DNA of 64,000 nucleotides from Trichobilharzia regenti (GCA_944472135.2 OX235266.1:14735925-14799924); one strand, 5' to 3'; positions 1 to 10,879 are shown, numbered from the stretch's first letter. The notes: generated by a model from the letters alone, not told the origin. Numbers and translations are program-made.

Positions 1-375
1 AATTTCTACGTTGAATCCAGTTGAATAAGTAATATGCCTAATGTAGTTGTTTCTTTTATTTTTATTATGACTAAATGAAGATAAAAGTGGGCTATCAGAA
101 TTGTATTATTTGTCGAAAGCTGCATAGTACTAAAGTAGGATATCTATAAGGGAACTAATCAGGGCTGTATTTGAGGTTACCAGCCTTCTTCTTCTTCTTC
201 TCGTTAGGTAAGTTATTTCATCTTCAGCTTGACAGCTTTAACCCTGACCTGGGTTCTCTGAAGCCATAGGGTCCACCTTCATCCTTATATACAGCCTGTC
301 TTTCAACGTAAAACTTACAATTTGTGGAAATTAATTTTCAAGTGTAGGTTTTGTAGGGATTTTTTTTTGATTGCA
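1..375. other. Unassigned AT-rich sequence
   Basis: No coding exon, RNA gene or clear repeat boundary was recognised. It contains a short CTT run near 186-200. If the ErbB-type gene continues upstream of the window, this is intronic. Confidence 0.4.
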
Positions 376-890
376 TGGAGGATTTCATCATGAGCTGACA
401 TCAGTTAGAGAACCACTGGAAAATCTGAGAATACTGGACAGCCACCATTGAGCCACGGAACCCAATCCAATGGCCAGTCCATGAATTCTAACTTCTGCCA
501 ATTCACGACATAGCGTGACCATTTCGCAATGTTTTCTTCGATGAGTTACCGCCTCATCCTCAACCTACTGTACCCTACTGGTCACGGCTTTCCACTAGAA
601 CCCCAGGTTAACATTGTGAAATGGTCGTGCTATGTCATGAATTGTCAGAAGTTAGAATTCATGGACTGGCTGGCCATTGGATTGGGTCTCAGTGGCTTAA
701 TGGTCTACGAGCTAGCTCGCCAGGTTTGTAACTAGAAGGTCGTGGGTTCTAACCCTGGAGGTGGTTGGGTGCGTACTTCTGAAGAGTCTGAAAGTAGGAC
801 AACAGGATCGGCTGTCAACTACTCCCAGGTTTTTCAGTGGCTCTCCAACTGATGTCAGCTAATGATGAAATCCTCCATGAAATGATTTTT
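376..890 (+). repeat. SINE-1 copy in head-to-head (fold-back) form
   Basis: The left part (about 376-590) reads as the minus-strand SINE, and the right part (about 600-890) is a plus-strand copy. The plus copy has a tRNA-like Pol III promoter: an A box TGGCTTAATGG at 693-703 and a B box GGTTCTAACC at 745-754. Downstream is a decayed hammerhead-like segment (CTGAAGAGTC at about 780, then GTAGGACAACA, where intact relatives have GGACGAAA). It ends in the family's usual sequence ATGATGAAATCCTCC. The same unit recurs at 10225, 11405, 23160, 30815, 41530, 41690 and 47765. Confidence 0.75.
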
Positions 891-1107
891 ATTCACTGAA
901 AAGGAAGTGAACTGCCGACTAGATCTTTAGCTGCTAAGATCGCTACAGTGATGATGTCTATAACGAAAGGTGTTAAAACAGAGGTGAATGGCTGAAACTT
1001 TCAGCTTTGACTAGAACTATGACACTGATGTCCTCTTTGTTGAATTTCTATGTTCAGTTTGCCACAGCTGGAACGTTTATATGTGGAATTACATAATTAT
1101 TAATATT

Positions 1108-1985
1108 CCCTTTGGTTTCTGGTGGAACACAGAGATTCGACAATTTATATCCACTTTGTTCTATTTTCAGCGGCCTCTTATCTCACCCCCTCACGATCTC
1201 CTTCATGTCACCCTAGGACACCCCACCTAAGCAATGGCCTGGCTGGCGCGCGACGTCATTTGACGGCCTTCTCAACACATACTCGATCCATCTCCATTTT
1301 TCTCCTACATATTTGTTGAGAAATCGGCTCTCGCCTGTTGCTTTGTTACTAATTCTTTCTGGCCAGCCGGTCGGCCATTTGATCTTCAATATAAAGCCAG
1401 TGAAGGCAGTTGTCGACAAAAGTTTGTAAGTTGTTGGGAATGCTTTTCTAGTGACGTGAACGCCAAGTTTTTGACCCAATTAGAAGAGATGACTGATTTA
1501 ACATCAGTGTCGGAATTCTGAATCTTGTTCTTTATGCTGGCTGAGTCAGTTCAGAAGATTGCCGAACAGGTTATAGTTTGATGAAGGCGTATAGCTTTCG
1601 TTCACAACACTGTCAGTCTTTGAGATCTTCATTCGTTCCACCTGTGATTAACACGGTACCTTCTAGATAAGTGAAAGAAGTAATCTCTGTCAAATGTTTT
1701 CCGTTGGTGATGATTTTTGCTGGTTGTTGTTGTTGAGTGGGTATCTTCACCATATCCGTCTTTTCTACTTTCCCCTGGAGTCCTTTCTTCACTGCATATC
1801 TGCCTCTCCTGCCAGTTTGTTCGTTTTTGTCCTCAAGTCTTCAAGTGCGTGAGATATTAGACATCTAGAAAATCCAGATCTTATAGAGTCTTCTTATCGA
1901 TGGTCCAACGTATTCCTGTCTTCTCACCCCACATTCACAGTCTAGCGCATAATCCAGTTCACCATAATCAGGAATATCATTGATG
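1108..1985 (-). mobile_element. RTE-A LINE, decayed 3' part
   Basis: Read on the minus strand, this is the end of an RTE-like reverse transcriptase. It starts with reverse-transcriptase sequence around 1985-1890 and ends with the 3' terminus seen as TTTCTGGTGGAACA on the plus strand near 1117. It parallels the better copy at 25570-26760 over several blocks (1350-1400 and 1890-1980). Frames are broken throughout, so it is non-functional. Confidence 0.7.
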
Positions 1986-2197
1986 ATAGTAGGTGGATGA
2001 AATTTTTGAATACAACATTCATAAACAACTCATCTATCTAAACAACACATCAACAAACACAAGTATTTACTGAATGGCTGTTAAATGGCTCTCAACACTT
2101 CACTGATTGAGGTTACACATTAGAACAGTAGCAAGAAAGGTTCTTTTCCCTCAACAATCTTGAGGTAATATCGCTTTTTAAAGAACTGTATTTCATT
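1986..2197. other. Unassigned spacer
   Basis: AT-rich sequence between an RTE-A remnant and a solo LTR. No coding potential or repeat identity was recognised. Confidence 0.3.
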
Positions 2198-2531
2198 TGT
2201 GGTGAGAGCTGGCTGCTAGCCAAATTGGTAGACAGTAATTTACGTCAATGTTTACGTCCCTAATATTGGTCGTGAACAAAAGACTGGTTCAACAGCCAAC
2301 CACAGTAGACTTTGCATAGGTGGATACAGTTAGTACATAGATGATCTGACATTCAAGAAACAGCCACAAAAAGAGATGAAAGATTAACTTTCAGTGAGAA
2401 ACAACCGTCAATCAGAAGACTGTGTTTTTCTGCTAACAATAATCTATTATAATATACATAAAAATCTATAAATATGTGTTGATTTCCTTAATAAACGATC
2501 TGTTGACTAGCCCTGGTCTTCTGTTGTTACA
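2198..2531 (+). mobile_element. LTR-B solo LTR
   Basis: It starts TGTGGTGAGAGCTGG and ends GTTGTTACA, giving TG...CA ends. It has the family's CTATAAATATGTGTTG box and a downstream AATAAACGA polyadenylation-like signal. It is one of six LTR-B LTRs in the window. The flanks (CATT and CAATG) do not form a clean target duplication, so it is an old copy. Confidence 0.8.
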
Positions 2532-2546
2532 CAATGACATACATAC

Positions 2547-2644
2547 CTGATATGACCGAGTGCATTCAGGAACGGTTGGAACAACACTGAACGCGAACAG
2601 TCCTTTCAAATGAGTACCGAATACAAATATAGCCTCTTGATTCC
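2547..2644 (-). CDS. Candidate host exon (antisense to the ErbB direction)
   Basis: On the minus strand, an acceptor-like tract (pyrimidine-rich, ending GACCCAG at 2645) precedes a 98-base open stretch that ends TATCAG followed by GTATGT, a strong donor. The product reads smoothly (for example IFVFGTHLKGLFAF and VPTVPECTRSYQ) and is unlike the transposon reading frames nearby. It would begin after a phase-1 intron and end at phase 0. The LTR-B solo LTR begins 16 bases beyond the donor. I do not recognise the protein family, and a chance open frame cannot be excluded. Confidence 0.35.
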
Positions 2645-2759
2645 CTGGGTCATAAAAAATATCAACAGACAAAAAGTAATCTATGACTGATATGCGAATG
2701 ACATTATTAGAAAAAAAATACATCACTCAGAAATACCCATTGAGTAGTCATGAAGAAAA

Positions 2760-2835
2760 TAAAAGACGATTCAGCGAAGAAAATGCTTCTTTATCGACGA
2801 AATCATCTTCAGAGGCTGACTGTACAGTCGTGTTT
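2760..2835 (-). repeat. PLE-type hammerhead-like motif
   Basis: On the minus strand the order is GTACAGTCAGC, CTGAAGA, a short hairpin (GAT-TTC-GTC), then GATAAAG, AGAAG with CTTC, then GCTGAAT. The TCAGC and GCTGA pieces can pair as stem I. The second core box is GATAAA instead of GAAA and two bases are extra before the core, so it is decayed. The same arrangement is at 57490-57550. Confidence 0.45.
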
Positions 2836-3264
2836 ATATTTTAACCGAAAATGTATAGTAGTCCATTACTGAGTAATATGGGGGGGATGACATAATTGAT
2901 ATAATGACTCAGAAGTAGCTTCGAAAGCAAAACAAATAAATAAAAAAATAAAAGTCACAAATTACGTAATACTTAACGGCATAAAGGAAGAAATCTTTGT
3001 TATTGAGTGAGAATGAAAGTGGTAGTTGAGTGTCCATTTAACAAGCGTGAAGGGGGTGAGAAAGCGTACAAAAAGGAACACATCAAATAGTTATACACAC
3101 TTCCCACACATGGAATTATATTAGGTCAGTGATGGAACGACCGATATTATTAGGTCAAAAATCATCAGATTAAACTACAACGTCCACATAACAGCATAGA
3201 TCTAAATTTCCAAGTGTTCAGTTTTTTGAAGATATTTAATTGATTTTTAGTTTAATCACTAATT
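2836..3264. other. Unassigned sequence
   Basis: AT-rich DNA with a GGGGGG run at 2881 and poly-A stretches. No gene or repeat boundary was recognised. Confidence 0.3.
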
Positions 3265-3362
3265 TAGCTAGAGAACCACTGAAGACCTGGATGGTGGGGT
3301 CATGGATGCGTACTACTGCATAGTCCTAGACTGGGACGAAACAGCCCCCCAGTAAGTGATGT
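3265..3362 (+). repeat. SINE-1 fragment with hammerhead-like piece
   Basis: It carries GCGTACTACTGCATAGTCC followed by GGGACGAAACAGC, matching the hammerhead-like part of SINE-1. The tRNA-like head is missing. Confidence 0.5.
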
Positions 3363-3432
3363 GAAGATTGAAATCTAAATGTGAGACAGGAAATCTACCT
3401 TAGAAGTCAAGTATATTTATTTATTTATTTTT

Positions 3433-3608
3433 GATTACAGCTTGATTCCACACTGTATTTTTGGTACATGTATGGAATTTTCAGTGTGGATATCGGTAGC
3501 CCAAGTTTCGCAGGCCAACCATAGATATCAGGTGTGCGTCGGTGTGGGCTCGAACCCCCCGACCATGTGCATGGTCTGAGAGAGTCCTAACCACTGTGCC
3601 ACCGACGC

Positions 3609-3611
<3 letters not shown>
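3433..3611 (-). repeat. SINE-2, tRNA-headed SINE
   Basis: On the minus strand it starts GTGCGTCGGTGGCACAGTGG and has an A box TGGCACAGTGG (plus 3591-3601) and a B box GGTTCGAGCC (plus 3547-3556). A body ending GAAAATTCCATAC and a CTTGATT-containing tail follow. Copies lie at 10983-11165 and 61390-61576, both also on the minus strand. Confidence 0.8.

Positions 3612-3651
<40 letters not shown>
3612..3651. repeat. (AT)n microsatellite
   Basis: About 20 uninterrupted AT units directly beside the promoter end of SINE-2. Confidence 0.95.
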
Positions 3652-3653
<2 letters not shown>

Positions 3654-4030
3654 GTTGATTCCAATTTCCGCGACTTCGTAACATGATTTAATCATAGGTC
3701 AGTCGGTCAAAGGGTCAAATCTATTACTCCTACTTCCATTAGGGTTATTCGTTAGCACAACAAGATCTTACCGTATTACTTGTGGCCAGTAGCACATCTC
3801 AAAGATAATGTAGACGGTGTCGCTGAGTTGTTATGATTATTAGCCGACTATTGGAAATAAACTCGATTTCTTATCTCCTTTTAGCTATTGTCATACATTC
3901 AAACATTATACTACAACAATAAAGGCGTCAATAGCTCCAAATTTGGATTGTATTCAGCCTACTTATACATACACTTTCGCAGTAAACTGCTAACTGAACT
4001 ATATATATTTAGTTAGAAAATATTTTTTTC

Positions 4031-4800
4031 AATAATAATAATTTGCTTTATTCCAAAACAGAACTTGTGATACAAGATGGAATTCTCAGCATTTTACTAC
4101 AGTATTGCATCCAGTTAGTACATTAACAATAAATAAAATTCGACATAGATTATGGGTAATCTCAGTTAGTTTTGACAACAACATATTGGCATGTCGGTAG
4201 CAAAGCCAAAATTTAAACAGAGTGTTTGAAGGTGTTAGAAAAGTAGATACTACTAGCATATTTACTGGCGTAAGCGGTAACAAAACTGTCGAGATATACT
4301 GAGTGTGAGAGAACGAAGAAGGATGTTTTAAGTAGAGTTTGTAAGAAAGAGAGAAACAAAACGGCACACAACAAAAAATAAATACAGAATGAAAAAAAGT
4401 AGAGAGAAAACGTTGTACCTGTGAATGATATGATATGAGTTGGAAAGACGAGATCCATTTGTTCTACTGACTATTTAATAAGTTATAGGTATCACGCCTA
4501 ATGCTTTCTTCATCGCACAGAACACGAGCCAAATAGAGCATGGTTGCTTTTTTGTACTTGTTAGTGCGAGCATATAGTTTTGTATACAAGCTTCTGGTTT
4601 CGCCTGATTAGACAGATACAAGGGGAGAGTTGTGAATGAAGAGGTTGGTGGTGTGAGTTAGATAGATAGAATGGATTTAGCCCATTTTTTACATGAGGAG
4701 TCCAAGTGCCTGTCGACCATAATATTAACAAGCTGGTTAAATGGCACGTCGCGTAGCTTACCCTGCTGACAACCTTTAACAACAATAAATGCGATCATGG
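4031..4800 (-). mobile_element. CR1-like LINE, 3' end
   Basis: The 3' terminus reads, on the plus strand, AATAATAATTTGCTTTATTC: the reverse complement of the family ending AATAAAGCAAATTATTATT. Minus-strand frames encode the C-terminal tail of the CR1 reverse transcriptase protein (for example NIMVDRHLDS near 4720), as in the copies at 28900 and 34680. It is truncated and frameshifted. Confidence 0.8.
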
Positions 4801-5209
4801 GAATTTGATTGGTTGATTGTTTGATTTTCCTAGGTTCAACTTGATTGGCTGCTACACTTTGAGTATTTGAGTAAAAGTTAAAAGTAATTGACTTTTTTTT
4901 TAAAGTAAATTCAGGACACATCTTAGAGTAGTGAACTGGCAGAGATTACAGTGATCTTTTTAACTGAAAACAGTGAAATTTTCTTCCACACATTTGGCTT
5001 ATAGTTCGTTACGAAATCAACATTGGAATCAATCTAAATTGCCACAGAAACCCATGAACTGGATATCAGTCTCCACCTGAATGATGGCTAATCTATGGAA
5101 GCCCTGAAGTTGTAGTGAGAAGCTGTGGCTAGTGGAATCTACTGTGTGTCAAATTAAAGTGGTAGATCATCGACAGTATTGGTTCAACGTTCATTGGATT
5201 TCAGTCCTA
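4801..5209. other. Unassigned sequence
   Basis: Gene-free intronic-type DNA between a CR1 remnant and SINE-1 fragments. Nothing further was recognised. Confidence 0.3.
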
Positions 5210-5340
5210 TTGACTGAAGGGTCTATGAACTAACCTTATAATATGAAAGTCCTAGATTCGAACCCCGAAGGTTGCTTACTGTGTAGATGCTCAGCTTAGG
5301 AAAAAACAGCTGTTCAGTACTCCTTACTTAAAATTGCTTA
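5210..5340 (+). repeat. SINE-1 fragment
   Basis: It contains a degenerate B box (GATTCGAACCCC near 5254) and the region that follows it in SINE-1, ending CAGTACTCC. The hammerhead-like segment is eroded. Confidence 0.5.
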
Positions 5341-5504
5341 GATGTTTCGTCACCAACAGTGCATGTAATCCATGTTCAATCCCCAGTTGACACACTCCCA
5401 TTTCTCGCTTAGCCAGCAGCAAGCCAGATAAACAGGGAAGGTTTGGCAGGAGACTAGCAACCTTATGCCATAAAAAAAAATCACCGCTACAGACAGACAC
5501 TTCA

Positions 5505-5690
5505 GAGATCGAGTGAAAATGCCTGAATGGTCTAGAGTTTGATCCCTGGTTGGTTGATTGGTCGGTCAGGTTAAGGTTGTGTACTAATGAAGAGTCCCAG
5601 ACTAGGACGAAACAGCTGGTTGACCAGCACTGCTTGTTTTTCAGTCACTCTCTAACTACTATTGACTCTTGACACAATCTACATTGAAAT
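5505..5690 (+). repeat. SINE-1 copy with well-kept ribozyme half
   Basis: TGAAGAGTCCCAGACTAGGA then CGAAACAGCTGG (about 5593-5624) keeps the stem II pair GTCC/GGAC and the GAAA box. The first core base is changed (A for C) and stem I is damaged, so self-cleavage is not expected. Confidence 0.6.
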
Positions 5691-5746
5691 TTATCTAAAA
5701 TATACTAGTCATTTGTAACTTTTCTTCTTTTATTCACTTGTTCCAG

Positions 5747-5893
5747 GTGTAACTTTATGGGAGATGTGTACATTTGGACAAAGACCATATGAAAATATAC
5801 CAGCAAGAGATCTGCTCAGCTTTTTAGAGAAAGGCAATCGTTTACCTCAACCAGAAACAACAAGTTTAGATTTTTATTGTTTAATGCTTCAAT
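5747..5893 (+). CDS. ErbB/EGFR-type receptor tyrosine kinase, kinase-domain exon
   Basis: This internal exon encodes 49 residues of the C-lobe of a receptor tyrosine kinase. It begins after TTCCAG (phase 1, GT completing a Gly codon) and ends before GTATGTAC (phase 1). The reading GVTLWEMCTFGQRPYENIPA, followed by LLSFLEKGNRLPQP, has the WE..TFG..PY...P motif of kinase subdomains IX-X. The LEKG-RLPQP signature is typical of the EGFR family rather than of other tyrosine kinases. Earlier kinase exons (catalytic HRD, DFG) are not found in bases 1-5746 and must lie outside the window. The next exon is at 8305. The same frame runs open past the donor to 6018, but that extension is intron. Confidence 0.85.
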
Positions 5894-6783
5894 GTATGTA
5901 CACACATGGATTTTACTTTTATGATTTTTTATTTAATCTTTTGTACCTTTGCACTTTTAAGTGGAACAAAAAGAAGCTTAAAAAGGGCTTAAAGCTTTGG
6001 ACTTTGACGTCTCAGTAGCCAGCCTAACTCTTAGCCTTCTTTCTCTCTATATATACATATGGCCTTGTTACCAGTTAATCGATAGATAGGAATGTGTCGA
6101 CTGTGGATCAAACCCTAAATCAGGTCTGTAGTCCGTGAACATTCTACCAATCAACTGAAAAGATGGTTTTCCTATTTTACAACACTCTTTACTGCCAAAT
6201 AGATGGTGTAGCTATCTATGAGCAGTCCACTTAGCCCCCTGTTTGAGCAGATATATGTTCATGTCCAACCTTGAAGGATCAAAGTTGAAGCATACAACCG
6301 ACGAAACAACTTCTTATTGTCGATATGTCACAGATGATACATTTGTAGTGAGCGACAATTGAAAGTCATGTTTCACACTTACTCAGATTATTCAATGAAG
6401 CACATTTACTTTGGAACATGGAAGTGATGGAAATTTCCACTTCATTGACATTGCCATGCAAAGCCTAGAAGATGGTAGTCTTCAGAAGTCAATTTATCGA
6501 AAGCCTACATTGAAAGGATATTACTTACATTTTAATAGCTTTTGTCAAAAATCGCTTTAAACGCGGACTAGTCAAGACTCTGTACTATAGAGGGAGGAAA
6601 ATATTCTCAATAGAGAAATTAGAGGAAGAATTTGAGTTTCTTGAAAATATGCTGAAGAGCAATGGTTACCCTCAAAGGTTCATCAACGAGTATGGAAGAT
6701 CTGAAGTCGAAAATGTAAAACAAATCACAGTGGAGTAAGGTGAAAACATTGCAGCAATGGTCAACAGAAGACTGAGTACGTCA

Positions 6784-7520
6784 CTGTCTCTGTCTGTCTG
6801 TTTTCGACATAGAACTTTGCACAAATGTGCGGAAGTTCAAGTCGCCACATTCCGTGTAGCACGCGAAGCAAGAGAAGAAAGTACAAGAAAAGCATAATAG
6901 AGACAGTGAGCAGAGGTGTGAGACAAAGGAGGAGTAATAACGAAGAACAAAACAGTTTCATTGGAGATCATAGGTCACAGGGAGTGGATGCATCTGCGCT
7001 AGCCACTGAGAACGATTTTGAGCCATGTCACAAATTGTTTCCAACCATAGATTTTTACCGTCCCGAGGACCCCAACCAGTCAGGAAGTCTACACCTTCCT
7101 ACGTGACTTAGACCAACTGTTGTGGATTTCATTGACTGATGCCAAGTTTTTGTTTGACCGCCACTAGCTTTTTTCCAGCCTGACCCTATATCCGCTAACA
7201 TAGCTCGTCGAGGGAGGCGATGACTTGGCATACGTAACACATGTCCTAACCATCTCAGTCGATGTAGCTTCACGACTTCGTCGATTGATTTCCCCTGTTT
7301 ACCTAGAACTCTACGCCTAACCTCCATGTTGCTCACCTTATTATGCCACTTTACACGGGAAATAGAACGCAGGCACCTATGATCAAAGACAGCTAGTCTT
7401 TTCATGTCTTCCACTCTCAGTGGCCAGGTCTCACAGCTAGCTTTAGAGGAGGACGGAGCGGACTGATGTGCAGTACACCCGCCCTTTGGTCGCTAGTCGA
7501 ACATCTCGTCTACGCCAGAG
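6784..7520 (-). mobile_element. RTE-B LINE, 5'-truncated, nested in PLE-A
   Basis: On the minus strand it encodes the C-terminal region of an RTE-type protein, including RLRWLGHVLRMPSHRLPRRA and the end LPDWLGSSGR. Its 3' end carries the family's ACAG repeats (CTGTCTGTCTG on the plus strand). It is flanked by ACGTCA at 6778-6783 and 7521-7526, and the interrupted PLE-A protein resumes directly after the second copy. These are the marks of target-primed insertion with 5' truncation. Confidence 0.85.
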
Positions 7521-8032
7521 ACGTCATTAGCTTAAGCCTATCCTGCAGCTAAGCTGGTTCCCGTCTATCGAAAAAATTGCTCTTCTTTGTTGCAATCAAA
7601 AATAGATAGATATCCTCCTCATGTTAACTCCAAATGTATATACAAATTTTCATGTATCTGAGGGAGCAGTTACATTGGAAGGACAGAAAGAAGAAAGGCA
7701 TATCTACGATTTTCTGAACACATACAAACAAGCTTATGTCTAAAGGGAACAAATGCTTTAAACAGTGCCATCTCCAGTCATCTTCTTGATACGGGTCATG
7801 AGGTGGATGTCGCAAAATCGTTCAAAATAATCAATAGGCAAAAGAGTTCAATTCTCCTCAAGTTTACCGAAGCAATCTCCATCAAGCGCCTGAAATTCGA
7901 TTTATGTATTCAGAAAGGAACAGTTATCAGTCATTCCTTGCCCTGGTGACCTCTTTCATTTGATTACTTAATTCAGAAAGTTTCTATTGTATATGATAAT
8001 TATTGATCAGGATAAAAGGGTTTATTATTATC

Positions 8033-8057
8033 ATATATATATATATATATATATATA
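8033..8057. repeat. (AT)n microsatellite
   Basis: A run of TA/AT dinucleotides beside the PLE-A terminal repeat. Confidence 0.9.
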
Positions 8058-8139
8058 AGTGATTGATTTTTGTTTAAAAATGAACTTTCAGTGGGTAAGT
8101 ATGTTAAAATTGTTCCTGTAGATATACTCAACAATGACT

Positions 8140-8212
8140 TTGGTCTGTAAGCAGCTGATGAGAAGCCAACCAAATAAACAACGATGGTACCATTTTATTC
8201 TACAAAAACCGC
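8140..8212 (+). repeat. PLE terminal hammerhead-like motif (degenerate)
   Basis: GTAAGCAGCTGATGAGAAGC followed by ATGGTACCATTTTATTC matches the reverse complement of 19355-19430, which lies at the end of PLE-B. CTGATGA is kept, but the GAAA box (CCAAAT here) and the stem I partner are mutated. Confidence 0.45.
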
Positions 8213-8304
8213 TGTTGTTCTTGCCTTATTCAAATACAATCAAATTAATTTAACCGTAACCCGTTGTTTGTTTGTTTTTTCTTTTCCTCTTCCAATGTGA
8301 TAAG

Positions 8305-8402
8305 GTTGGCATACTGATCCAAACTACAGGCCTACATTCAAAGAATTATGTTTAGTTCTGTGTGAAATGAAGGCAACACCAAGTCGTTATTTATTTATCA
8401 TG
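8305..8402 (+). CDS. ErbB/EGFR-type receptor tyrosine kinase, end of kinase domain
   Basis: The exon follows GATAAG and starts GT TGG. Together with the T left by the 5747-5893 exon it completes a Cys codon, giving the conserved CW of subdomain XI. It reads WHTDPNYRPTFKELCLVLCE, then MKATPSRYLFIM, matching the EGFR-family end of the kinase domain (RP.F.EL, then RYL.I). It ends at phase 0 before GTATGTAC. The acceptor lacks a strong CAG (AAG instead), but the pyrimidine tract just upstream is good. It continues at 13536. Confidence 0.85.
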
Positions 8403-10224
8403 GTATGTACCTAAGAAATTCAAATTTTTCTGGTTGTATTACTCCTAAAGCTATATCTATATAATCATGTGTGATGAATTTAACCAATATACCACTGGTC
8501 CAGTTACAATTAACTCCTCATCCTTATTCATTTTCAAGTACGGTCATAAACTGACTTTAGTTAGACAGCCATTAGAAAACCAGAAAGGACTCTTCAGCAT
8601 TACTCACTCACAACTTCACCACACTTTCATAACTGGAATCCAGAACCTTCAAGCTACAAGGCGAGCTCGTCGAGCATTCAGTTTGTGGAACGGAATCTAA
8701 TGGCTCTTGTAAACTTACAATGTGTAGCTCGATCGTCAGCCAATGTCACTGGTGTGTATCAGTCCCCACACCCAACTTGATGGGACTCGCCGATCATGAC
8801 TCCCCCACTAGAACTTCAGGCAATTTCATGCAGTAGTTTTAATTTGCAAGGATTCACGGTGACCTTCTCCTCCTATCTGAATGATTTCGAAACTTTCCTC
8901 TACCTTTTTGACAGCATCTTCAACTCTAACCTTGCTGAGAATTGAACTTTCACAATTATCTATTGATAATATAACTGTCTATTCCCATAATCTTGACTGT
9001 GATTAATTGTCTTCAGAGATTTTCTAAGTATTGTGTATGTTCACACCTATTGGTAATGATCATTTCGCTGACTGATGAATTTGATCGGTTTCAACATGTT
9101 TTTTGATCATAGAGCTTCTAGGAATTCCATGGCAGTTTTGTTATTTCCACTACTTAAAACTTCCACAATTTCCGCAGTCGATATATTGTCCATAGTTGCA
9201 GTAGTATCAAAAACACTCATGTCGTATCGTTCGACAGCTAGCTAGTTTGTGTTCTTGGAAGCAGAGTTGAAGGGGATGCACAGTTTGACTAATATAGTCT
9301 TCTTGCACAAATCCTGATGCAGTTTGATTTGTAGATGGTGTTGACCTTGTCGTACTTTGCTGTTGTCTGGGTAGTTTGGTCTGCATAGTTTTGAATGAGG
9401 TGATTATGTTGGTTAGTGGGTGACGTCAGTTCCAAAATGGTTGAAGTATTCTAGCCGTTATCTCAGAAATATTCTTCATATATGGTAGTTCTTGAGGTTG
9501 ATTTGATTTTAGGATAGTCTTAAACTCTTATAACTTCCAGGAAAAAAAAACAATAATAAAAGCGGCTGAATAATTTTCTTTTGTATGCACAGTTATGGTT
9601 CTTCTAACTAAAAATGGCTAGGGCTTCTGCAATGCAAAGAAAACGGAAACGTATTGTCTTTGGCAGATTGTTTTTCGCTTTGTACATTACTTTGAGGCAG
9701 GAGGCTTTTTTGAGATGGAGTGACCAGTGGTGACGAAATGTTCGAATATTTCACTCCTTATACGGCCACTACTTCCTTTCTGCAGCCACGCTGGATAGTG
9801 TTACATTGATACTGCTAGCAGTTTATTCAAACTTCGTGAACGTTTTGCTATCAAACTAGTTATTATGTTCAGCGCTAACTTCGTTAGCGAGTAAGACATG
9901 CTTCCTGTGATACAAATATTCACTAAGTTTATGATATTTTTTTTAATTTTTCCCTATTTAAAATGAAAGAGGAGCTTTTCTGTTTTTTTTTTATATTAAC
10001 AACTAACGTTTTTGAGCTGAAGTTTTGAGATCATTAGAAGATAATTTTATATTTTCATGTATAAACTGTAATCATTGTTACCATCAACTTGTTCGATGAC
10101 TTATTTTTATGATTACTTCTCAATTGGTTATCTGAAATAAAATGCCCATGATTAAATATCAAAGCTCAGACAATCCCAGTATGAATACTCCCTATTGTCC
10201 CATTTCGCAAAAAAGGTATATAAC
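8403..10224. other. Intronic sequence, ErbB-type gene
   Basis: Part of a 5.1-kb intron. No clear repeat or exon was recognised in this stretch; an open frame at 8467-8700 shows no family match or splice signals that I can support. Confidence 0.45.
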
Positions 10225-10620
10225 CATTCACCCACTGAGACCCGATTTAATGGCCATTGCATGAATTCTAACTTCTACCAATTCGTGATTTAGCGTGACA
10301 GACAACCAGTATCACCAGCGGGAAATCCATCCTCACACCGACTGGACAGACGTCACTGGTCACGACTTCGGGCTAAATCACGAATTGGTAGAAGTTAGAG
10401 TTCATGGGCTGGCCGTTGAATCGGGTCTCAGTGACTGAACTGTATACCAGCTTTCCTTGTAATCGAAAGGTCGTGGGTTCGAACGCCGTAGTGTGCGTGC
10501 ATACTACCTATGATTCTCAAACTGAGCTGCTCAATTGTACTGGTTTTCAATGGTTCTCTAACTGATGATATCAATCCGTGGTCAAACTCATATGAACAAA
10601 ACTAATCCTTACAAATCTAA
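10225..10620 (+). repeat. SINE-1 copy in head-to-head form
   Basis: The left arm (10228-10290) is the minus-strand start of SINE-1 and the right arm (about 10370-10440) is the plus-strand equivalent. Both share CACTGAGACCCGATT (reverse-complemented on the right) and the AATTCGTGATTTAGC block. The plus copy keeps a B box (GGGTTCGAACGCC near 10475). The ribozyme segment is lost. Confidence 0.65.
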
Positions 10621-10879
10621 CTCTTGAAAATTAATCTGATGTTCGCTAGTGACTTGCTACAAAACAGAGTTTCCTGGATTTCTAGTGGGAAGTCGTGACA
10701 GTCTTTACCAAATCATCTTTTACACTGGAGAGGAACAAAGCTGTGAAAACATGTGTATTTACTTGTTCGAGTACTTTTCTCATGCGAATTCCTTTTTATA
10801 CTGCCGTCTGGTCTTCTCATCAGCAAGTCGCCTAGAAACATTAATCTTATTATTAACAATAATTCTTAAATTATTGTGA

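Larger units (their letters stand above)
6290..8210 (+). mobile_element. PLE-A, Penelope-like retroelement split by RTE-B
   Basis: Located in the first ErbB intron of the window. Bases 6290-6777 encode the C-terminal reverse-transcriptase part (FHFIDIAMQSLEDGSLQKSI-like, then RKPT...KGYYLHF). After the RTE-B insertion the same protein resumes at 7521 (YPAAKLVPVYRK) and runs into a GIY-YIG domain at about 7630-7700 (CICGSSYIGRTERRKAY). A minus-strand copy at 19560-20500 gives the uninterrupted order. Stops and frameshifts make it inactive. It ends near 8210 in a terminal repeat with a hammerhead-like motif. Confidence 0.8.

Noticed and set aside
3547..3601. tRNA gene
   Set aside because: A and B boxes are present, but the element lacks a foldable acceptor stem and has a SINE body with copies at 10983 and 61390.
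5894..6018. Extension of the kinase exon to the end of its open frame
   Set aside because: The homologous protein continues at 8305, and GTATGT at 5894 is a good donor; the extension encodes non-kinase sequence.
6825..7106. Plus-strand 93-codon frame
   Set aside because: It is the antisense of the RTE-B 3' region.
8467..8700. 77-codon open frame in the ErbB intron
   Set aside because: No acceptor or donor in frame, no recognisable family, and the flanking exon phases (0 and 0) join without it.
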